The position numbers and the translations under genes are program-made. The notes under the pieces were generated by a model. It was not told the origin of the DNA, made no database searches, and was given only the letters and a program-made list of their open reading frames with translations. A stretch of DNA of 64,000 nt, taken from assembly GCA_036927565.1 (NCBI GenBank), contig JAYESD010000005.1, positions 99,488,301 through 99,552,300 of the forward strand, written 5' to 3'. Below, piece by piece: positions 56,820 to 64,000 of the stretch. Each line of letters opens with the position of its first letter. Within the stretch, counting starts at the first letter, position 1. Source of the DNA: Tuctoria greenei (lineage: Eukaryota > Streptophyta > Magnoliopsida > Poales > Poaceae).

Positions 56820-57885
56820 TGGACAAAAAATAGGAACTCGTGCTCATCACTTTCCTCCGGGCGAATGTTGATGTGTTTGCCTGGCAACCGTCACAAATGC
56901 CTGGGATCCCTAGGGAGGTGATTGAGCACAACCTGAATATTTACCCCGATGCATGACCAGTACACCAAAAGCCCTGGAAGCAATCAGTTGAGTGGCGGAA
57001 CTTCATCTGACGAGAAATCAAGAAGCTGCTCGAAGCTGGTTTCATCCGGGAGGTTCATCAACCACGATGGCTTGCAAACCTAGTCATTATGCCCAAGGAC
57101 GGCGGGAAGCTTCAAATGTGTATCGACTACACCACCTTGAATAAGGCATGTCCAAAAGATCTATTTCCACTACCTAGGATATACCAGATAGTGGACTCTA
57201 CCTCCGGGTGTGAGCTATTGTGTTTCCTAGATGCATATTCTAGCTACCATCACATCCAAATGTCTAGGTAAGATGAAGAGCATAATGCCTTCATAATAGT
57301 AGATGGACTATATTGCTATACTACCATGCCATTCAGTCTCAAAAATGTTGCTTCAACATTTGTGCGAGCCATGCACAAAACATTTGGAAAGCTCATTAGG
57401 GACTTGGTGGATGTCTACATCCATGACATCATCATGAAGGTCAAGAACATGGAATCACTCCTTGACAACCTGCAAGCCGTCTTCAATAAGTTGCGCGTGA
57501 CGCGCACCAACCTGAACAAGGACAAATGTGTCTTCGGGGTTAGCTCCGGGAAGCTTCTCGAATTGTTGGTGACTCACTGAGGAATTAAAGCAATCCCGGT
57601 GAATATCAAGGCCATTGAAGACATGCGGCCCCCAGCCTGAACAAGGATGTCCAGAAGCTGACTGGATATCAAGACTGGCGGAGCGGGAACTTCCCTTCTT
57701 TAAGTTATTGAGGAAGACCGAGCCATTCAATTGGTACGAAGAAGCAGAAATTAGGTTCCAAGAGCTCAAGCAGCTCCTCACCACACTACCAATCTTGGTA
57801 GCTCCGAACCCTGTTGAGCCTCTTTTGCTTTATATTTTGGCAACCATGGAGGTTGTTATTATGGTCCTGGTTGCGAAAAGACTAG
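56820..57885 (+). pseudogene. Tat reverse transcriptase (copy 2), catalytic residue lost
   Basis: Same blocks as copy 1: CELLCFLDAYSSYHHIQM and then NVASTFVRAMHKTFGKLIRD in frame with DVYIHDIIMK at 57412. YIHD replaces YVDD. TAA at 57269-57271 and TGA near 57579 are shared with copy 1. Not active. Confidence 0.85.
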
Positions 57886-57894
57886 AACCACCTA

Positions 57895-58160
57895 CAGCTC
57901 AGGAGTCCAGATCCCTCCGGGAGGGTCTGGAGCTACGAGAAGGCGATTATGGGTCCCAGTCCCCAGGCACGGATCTTCAAGGCAAGGTGCCCAAGGATCA
58001 ACAACTCTCATTTGAGGGAGTTCACATGGTTGAAGAAGAAGTTTCGGATCCCTTTGGGAGGTCCGGTCACCTCGAGAAGAAGCTCCAGACCCCTCCAGGA
58101 GGGTCCGGGGTGGTAGAGAAGAAGCTTTGGGGTCCTCCGGGAATGTCCAAACCATCTAAC
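57895..58160 (+). repeat. GC-rich repeat insertion between RT and RNase H (copy 2)
   Basis: Third instance of the block, same position and same frame offset. Confidence 0.75.
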
Positions 58161-58165
58161 AGCCA

Positions 58166-58920
58166 ATGTACTTCATCAGTGAAGTACTCCACAACACCAA
58201 GACTCAATACATTGAGGTACATAAGCTGCTTTACGCAGTCCTTATTCCCTCAAGGAAGCTACATCACTACTTCCAAGCCCACAAGATATCAGTGGTCACC
58301 TCATATCCACTACATTCTATACTGCACAATCTAAACTCTACTGGGACCATCGCCAAGTGGGGAGCGGAGCTAGCAGAATTCAATCCCGAATTCCTACCTC
58401 GACAAGCTATCAAGAGTCATGTATTGGCTGACTTCATGATGAATTGGACACCTTCCATCAAATCCTGGGGGCCCCAATGAGCAGAAGCCGGAACCCAAGG
58501 TCCCGGTCTTCAACAAACCTCACCGGAGTCTCTACTTCGATGGCTCCGTGTAGAAGCAAGGCGTCGGAGCTGGAATCCTTCACCTCGCTCCGACCGGATA
58601 GAAGGTTGTAAAGGGTACACCATGATTTCAAGGCAACCAACAACATGGCGGAGTATGAAGCTCTCATCTATGGGCTCAAGGTGGCGTTATCATATGGCAT
58701 CAAGCAGATGCTGTTGAAGGGAGACTCGTACCTCATTATCAAGCAAGTTAACGGCGAGTGTAGCTACAACAACCCACCACTTGCTTCTTATCTCCTTGAA
58801 GTCCAGAAGCTCCAGAAGGACTTTGACGTCCTGGACCTCTGCCTTGTACAGCGTCTCAACAATGCTGAAGCTGACGTACTCTCGATGAAGGCTTCAACCA
58901 GAGCTCAAGCTCCCGATTGA
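58166..58920 (+). pseudogene. Tat RNase H and archaeal-type RNase H
   Basis: 58166-58480 is the end of the RT-linked RNase H (YFISEVLHNTKTQY, AKWGAELAEFNPEFLPRQA). The archaeal-type RNase H follows: SLYFDGSV with a TAG right after it (58552-58554) and a second TAG near 58602, then NNMAEYEALIYGLKVALSYG (58638 onward), LKGDSYLIIKQVNGE and NNAEADVLS. All four acidic ligands can be located but not in one open frame. Confidence 0.83.
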
Positions 58921-59790
58921 GTTTTTGTGAGGAGGTTGTCAAGACCAACCGCTCAGCCTGCCGAACTGAGCGAAGGGGGCAACGTCAGCACCTCAATGTT
59001 GGTAGTCCCGGTGGCCCTATTACCATGGCGCCCATCAAGGGTCATAGGCGCTGCAGGAAGCTTCGAGCAACCCAGCGCGTAAGATCCGGAGGCTCAAGTT
59101 AGATCTAATGCATGGATCTCGGAGATCCAAAGCTACATGAAAGACAACATCCTTCCTAAAGAGAGTGCATCTGCTGATCGGATCGTAAGATTGGCTATAA
59201 GATACGCGTTGTAGAAGGGGATCTCTACCGGCGCGGTGCCAATAGCGTCCTAATGCGATGCATTGCAAGGGAAGAAGGCCGCAAGCTTCTTTTGGAAATC
59301 CATGTTGGCGAGTGTGGGAACCACGTGTCTTCCCGCACGTTGGTCGGTAAAGCCTTCTGGCATGGCTTCTACTGGCCTAAAACACTCCAGGACACAGATG
59401 AGCTGGTAAAAAATGTGAAGTATGTTAGTTTCACGCAAAAAAAAAAAATCACACACAGGCTCACTCGCTGCAAATGATACCTCCTACATGGCCATTCAAT
59501 GTGTGGGGGATGGACATTTTGGGACCTTTCCCATAAGCCGTCGGAGGTTACAGATTCCTGTACGTCGCCATCGACAAGTACGCCAAGTGGCTGGAAGCTA
59601 CTCCAGTTGTGACAATCAACAAGCAGTCAGCTATCAAGTTCTTGAAGTCCATAGTCCACAGATTTGGAGTTCCAAACAGAGTCATCACTAACAACGGAAC
59701 CCAATTCACAAGTGCAGCATTCCAAGAATTTTGCAAAGACCTCGACATTCAAGTTAGCTATGCATCAGTAGCTCACTCGGCATGTAATGG
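58921..59790 (+). pseudogene. Tat integrase N-terminal part, cut by a copia insertion
   Basis: The zinc-finger half reads MRCIAREEGRKLLLEIH (59253), SSRTLVGKAFWHGFYWP and then a frameshift before the CxxC pair. The core follows in another frame with TNNGTQFTSAAFQEFCKDLD (59690-59750) and YASVAHSACNG, after which the copia LTR starts at 59791, just before the segment with the catalytic Glu. Here the sequence around the CACTA insertion point of the other copies is uninterrupted. Confidence 0.84.
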
Positions 59791-61319
59791 TGTAAGTGCA
59801 TCTAGGCATCCCTTGAGGGTTTTGGTTGATTTATGACAAAAAAATGAGATCCTAACAAAATTTTTGAGATGAGCTCAGGTTTTAAACAAATTAGGAGGAA
59901 AGCTCAAAAATAAAGGAGAATGAGGAATCAAAAGGAAAAGAGCTGAAGAGAATAGTTTATTTTGTATGGAGTGTGTTGGAGAAACACAACGCAAGAGCTC
60001 AAGCAAAAGAGATCACACTCACTACACAAAAATCTGAATTTCCAGACTAGTCCGATGTCAAGCGGACTAGGACGATATCTCTCTGACTAGAAATGGACAA
60101 GTCCCCCCAGTGTGGACTTGTCCGCAAGCACTCTAGTTTGCACAGCATCGGACTAGTCCGATGTCGACCAGACTAGTCCGATAATCTTCTGAATAAAATT
60201 GGACAAGTCCTCCAAGTCCAGACTTGTCCATAGTCCCACAATCTTTCACGACACCAGACAAGTTCGATATCCATTGGACTCGTCCAAAAACTCTCTCACT
60301 AAAGTCAGACAAGACCTCCATGTGCAGACTTGTCCTCAATTCTACACGAGGTTCACCACACCGGACTAGGACGATATGTGCCGGACTAGTACGAACACTT
60401 CTAATGCCTAGATCGGACTAGTCCGAACATTTATGGACAAGTCTGATATCTCTGAACACTTAGAGTTTTCCACACGCCGCACACCAGACTAGTCTGGAGT
60501 GCACCATGGACTAGTCCGGACATCGCAAACCCTAACTGTAACTTTTGGAAACCCTAGTATAAATAGAGATGTACGGCCCTACAACCATCTCTCTCGACCT
60601 CCTGCGCCATCACACCTCCCAAGAGCCCAAAATACACATATCTCCACACATTCTAACCCTAGAAAGATCAAATCTTTTAGGATTAGCAATTGATCAAAGG
60701 AGAGACTTCTTCCACATGATCTTGAGCTCTTGGGTTTGAATCTCTCCCACACTCTTGTTCATTATTGCATATCTATGGAGTGTGTTTTGTGGTGTTCTTC
60801 ATTGTAATTCTTGGGGAGCCCTCAACTTGTGAGAAGGCCCCTTGAACACGTTATTTGCCCTTTGTGATTAGTGGAAATGAATCAGCCTCTGCGGTGATTC
60901 AACGAAGGTAGGGTTGGTGAAGACCCCGTCCTCTGTTGACTCCTCAACGTGGATGTAGGTTTCCATCATGGGAATCGAACCACGGAATAAAATCGTGTCT
61001 CGCACATCATTGTTTTACTTTTTCATCACAATATAGGTTTTTTCTAGTGTTCTGAAAATCAACTTGAAACATTGTATCATACTTGATCATTGCGATATAC
61101 TTGTTCATTGGTTCAATACACTTTACTTGTATTCTTTTTTCTACTGCATAGTGTGCTAGACGTAGAATTGTCCATTTACTTTGTTCTTTTTGTCCGCGCA
61201 CACCGGACTAGTCCGCACAATATCGGACTAGTCCGGCCTTCCCATATTTGATCCATCTATTAAGTGTTTCAGGGTCTGACAAATGTTCAAAAAGCCTATT
61301 CACCCCCCTCTAGGCTGCA
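59791..61319 (+). repeat. 5' LTR of the copia element (about 1.53 kb)
   Basis: TG start at 59791. The CA end is at 61319 or 61323 (either fits). TATAAATA is at 60558-60565. Between 60040 and 60530, and again at 61203-61240, lie copies of GGACTAGTCC, GGACAAGTCC and GGACTTGTCC. Confidence 0.82.
60040..60530 (+). repeat. Array of GGACTAGTCC-type palindromes in the copia LTR
   Basis: About fifteen motifs with the core ggac(t/a)agtcc or ggacttgtcc, upstream of the TATA box at 60558. A 27-bp stretch at 60078-60104 (tctctctgactagaaatgga then caagtcc) differs by only three bases from 19371-19397 in the Tekay LTR. Confidence 0.85.
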
Positions 61320-61325
61320 TTCAAT

Positions 61326-61340
61326 TGGTATCAGAGCCAA
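61326..61340 (+). other. Primer-binding site, initiator tRNA-Met type (copia)
   Basis: tggtatcagagccaa, a full match to the usual consensus. Confidence 0.88.
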
Positions 61341-61529
61341 AGTCTTCAAAATAGACTTACCGCTCGAAGAGATGATGTCAGACATCAGTGATGTAAATAA
61401 GAACTTCAACAACGAGGAGGGTGATGATGAAAAGACACAAAAGCTGGAGAAGCTTCTCGACACCATCCAAGACTGTGAGGATGATGATGAGGAGATGCTT
61501 CAACTCAAGGCACACCTATGAAAGAAAGC

Positions 61530-62972
61530 ACTTTCCCTAAATGGAAGAAGAAGATCGACGACGAAAGGAAGAAGGGGAGTAGTCACACCAACTACTCCTG
61601 ATATACTTTTAACTATGATCGGTTAAATTCTAACAATAATCATTACTTTTCAATTCCTTTAGGGAAAGCACCTTTTTTTGATGACAATGACTATTTAATG
61701 TGGAGACAAAACATGAAAATGCATCTTATATCTCTTAACCCAAGTTTGTGGTATATAGTGTGTACAGGGATAGATATCCAGGATGATGATGAAGAGCTGA
61801 CTCCAAGCCAAGAGCAAGCCATTCATTGGAATGCTCAAGCTGCAGCTGTTATCAAATCATCACTGAGCCGAAATGAGTTCACCAAGGTGGATGGACTCGA
61901 AATTGCCAAGGAGATATGGGAAACTCTACAAACTGCACATGAAGGTGATCGTCATGTACGTGAAGCAAAGATTGAAATGATCGAAGGTGAATTGGGAAGA
62001 TTCGCTATAGAAGAAGATGAATCACCACAAAACATGTACAATAGACTCAAGAATATCATCAACAAAGTCCGAGATTATGGCAACAAGAAGTGGAATGATC
62101 ATAAGGTCGTGAAGCTGATTCTTAGAGCATTCATGCCTCGCAACGTAACTCTATGCTCCATGATTAGAGAAATCCCCAGGTATCAGAAAATGACCCCGAA
62201 CGAACTTCTTGGGAAGATTATCAACTTTGAGATGATGGAGAAGCAAGCCAAGCACGTCAAGTAAATTACCGACCTTACCTCGGCAAAGAAGAAAGGAGTT
62301 GCTTTGAAGTCCACTTGTAAACCTGTATCAAAAGAACCTCGAGAAGCTCATGGAGAAGAAGACAGCGATGACGAAAGCAGTGATATTGATGAAGAAGATA
62401 TGATCTTGTTCATGAAGATATTCAAGAAAATGATGAGAAGAAGACAAGGTGGTCGCTCAAATGAAGGAAGAAATAGGGACAATGTAAGACCAAAAATGAG
62501 ACGTGCTTGCTATAACTGTGGAGAGTACGACCATTTTATAGTAGACTGTCCACATGAAGAAGATAAGAGGAAGACTAAGGACAACAAGCCTCAACCTAAG
62601 AAAATGTTCAAGAAGAAGAAGCAATATGGCCAAGCGCACATAGGGAAGGAGTGGGACTCTAATAATGAGTCCTCATTCAAAGAAGAAGAGGAGATGGCTA
62701 CCATAGCCATCATGAAGCCTACCAAGAAATCTACCCTCTTCCTAACCATCGACGCATGGAAGGACACCGATCACACATGTCTAATGGAAAAGGAAAGTAA
62801 AAGGAAGGTAACAATAAAATATTCCTCCTCGCATCCTTTTACTAGTGATAGTGATAATTCTAGTGAGGATGATAGTAGTGATGAACAAGAACACATTCTT
62901 AGAGGTTTAGACAAGAAAACTGCTGCTAAGATGAAATTTCTAATGGATAAGCTTGTTGATAAGGAGAGCTAG
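61530..62972 (+). pseudogene. Copia gag (UBN2-type) with zinc knuckle
   Basis: Gag makes the particle. The frame reads KKGSSHTNYS, a TGA at 61599-61601, YTFNYDRLNSN, then PLGKAPFFDDNDYLMWRQNM and the UBN2 gag domain to about residue 190 (WNAQAAAVIKSSLSRNEF, RHVREAKIEMIEGELG). TAA at about 62262 interrupts it. The same frame resumes with the acidic stretch EEDSDDESSDIDEED, the knuckle CYNCGEYDHFIVDC (CX2CX4HX4C, about 62507-62548) and a Ser/Asp-rich region to the stop at 62972. The true start upstream of 61530 is unclear; MMSDISD at 61372 in another frame may be part of it. Confidence 0.83.
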
Positions 62973-62989
62973 TTGATCGTCAATAAGAT

Positions 62990-63741
62990 ATGATCATCCT
63001 CCAAAAGGAAGAATATCTTAAAATCAAAAAGCTTCTTGAACTCGAGAAGGAGCGAAGAAAATCACTAGAACTTGAGTTAGCTTCAAGCAAGGAAGCTTGC
63101 TTGAAGTTAAACGACTCAAACGCCACCATCAAGAATGAACTTGCTAAGTTGAACAAACTTATAAAGATGCCTAAGGTACAAGTTGAGTCACTCAAGAAAG
63201 GTGGTTCTTCATCCTCTTCAAGCTCACCTTCTCAACATATAAAATCTGAAACAGGTATTGCTTGTAACTGTGCTAAAAATGACATTAACTTGAAGGAAAA
63301 GCCAACCTTGACAAAGGACAAGCAACCTTCCCACAGTGGCATATTTGACAAGGAGAAGGTCAAGTATGCACGTAGTGCATACTCGATCACAAGACCTCCT
63401 AATGACAAATATGGCATTGGGTATTCTTATGGTGAAAACCAAAACACTAGAAGCCACAAGAATAACAAGGGACGCATTTTTTTGTCAAGGGAAACTCTTC
63501 TCAAGTTAGAAAACAAGATAACCTTGATAAAATGAAATTTGTTAACACATATGAACAGCAAGTTTTATTTAGAACATTTGATGCTTCATATGTACACATA
63601 AAAAGTAATATTGGTAGAGTTTATGCTAAATATGTTGGGCCACACCATGGGAACACCAAGTCTCATCTGTGGGTGCCCAAATCACTTGTGACTAACCTCG
63701 AAGGACCCAAGCAAGCTTGGGTACCTAGAAGCAAGGCATAA
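62990..63741 (+). pseudogene. Copia gag C-terminal coiled-coil part
   Basis: Continues in a different frame from the previous block. 62990-63535 encodes a coiled coil (LKIKKLLELEKERRKSLELE, then LKLNDSNATIKNEL), a Ser run and KYARSAYSITRPPNDKYGIG. 63532-63741 has HLWVPKSLVTNLEGPKQAWV, the segment that in SIRE-like elements precedes the protease. Frame changes at about 62980 and 63530 show decay. Confidence 0.75.
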
Positions 63742-64000
63742 TTCTGTTTTGTAGGTGTACCTCCTCCAATGGATTCAAAAAAGTACTTTAGAGGCACGAA
63801 CTAAATGATTGGAGGAAAAGAAAATATTCATGGGGTACAATGAAGATCAAAGCTCATTTCCACCCAAACTATCAACACAAGTACTCAAGATGTACAACAA
63901 CTAGAGAGCAATAATCAAGGGGGAGCCTCTACACGAGAAAAAGCTCAACATGTACAAGATTAACCTCAAGAAGGTCAAGGTGATCAAAACATCAATGAGG
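63742..64000 (+). other. Copia pol remnant at the window edge
   Basis: The protease signature expected after the WVPKS segment is not seen. From about 63840 the Gln/Ser/Thr-rich sequence (SNNQGGASTREKAQHVQD in one frame) looks like the spacer that lies ahead of RT, so protease and integrase may be deleted. The edge of the window prevents a firm call. Confidence 0.4.

Larger units (their letters stand above)
50006..58332 (+). repeat. Segmental tandem duplication, unit 2
   Basis: Second copy of 41938-50005. It is 259 bp longer, which is accounted for by two extra 130-bp CACTA repeat units. Beyond 58332 the Tat pol continues normally, so unit 2 holds the original right border. Confidence 0.92.
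59791..64000 (+). mobile_element. Ty1/copia retrotransposon, SIRE/Maximus-like, 3' part outside window
   Basis: LTR (59791-61319), Met-type primer site, copia gag with zinc knuckle and a long charged, coiled-coil-rich second gag part, all plus strand. The LTR start tgtaagtgcatctagg and the end cacccccctctagg are typical of grass SIRE/Maximus elements. It is inserted in the Tat integrase, so it is younger than that element. The protease to RNase H part is beyond 64000 or partly deleted. Confidence 0.85.

Noticed and set aside
1..64000. tRNA, rRNA or host protein-coding genes
   Set aside because: I looked for cloverleaf-like sequences and for non-transposon domains and found none that I can support.

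Overview
The window is plant nuclear DNA, most likely from a grass. It carries Tat- and Tekay-type Ty3/gypsy elements, a SIRE-like Ty1/copia element, CACTA (En/Spm) transposase domains with introns, GC-rich LTR leaders and TATATAAA-type promoters. I found no bacterial features, no tRNA or rRNA genes and no convincing host gene. Nearly every base belongs to a mobile element or to debris of one. The grass assignment rests on family resemblance and is an inference.

Layout. 1-6317: a minus-strand Tat-lineage Ty3/gypsy element (G1), cut by the window edge, with its 5' LTR at 5491-6317. It sits inside a minus-strand CACTA tnp2 transposase pseudogene (6318-8830). 8840-18412: further CACTA-type territory with a fragment of a different gene family, two small genes here named A1 and B1, a 793-bp tandem repeat, clusters of CAGGCGG hairpins, and a plus-strand Transposase_24 / DUF8039-like / Ulp1 gene. 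19205-29285: a complete Tekay (Del) Ty3/gypsy element with TTAAC target duplications. 29291-32768: a second pair of A and B genes (B2, A2) in mirror orientation, ending near a CACTA-like terminus.

33138-43652: a second CACTA family. Its Transposase_24 gene seems to be split, with 5' exons at 33.1-34.2 kb and the rest at 40.6-42.2 kb. The split is filled by GC-rich tandem repeats, a hairpin MITE and a minus-strand LTR at 39039-40592 with non-coding internal DNA. Its right terminus (43652) lies in the integrase of another Tat element. 43653-59790: Tat elements joined through shared LTRs. An 8.1-8.3 kb block containing CACTA end, integrase, LTR, gag, protease and RT is present twice in direct tandem (41938-50005 and 50006-58332). 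59791-64000: a SIRE-like Ty1/copia element inserted in the last Tat integrase and running out of the window.

How the parts relate. The gag, protease, RT, RNase H and integrase pieces are copy-and-paste machinery and the tnp2 and Transposase_24 genes are cut-and-paste machinery, but every open frame carries stops, frameshifts or catalytic substitutions, so nothing here looks autonomous. The most unusual signals are the paired A/B gene family found twice in CACTA-type DNA, palindromic GGACTAGTCC arrays shared by LTRs of two unrelated retrotransposon superfamilies, and the tandem duplication with a 3-bp microhomology junction.
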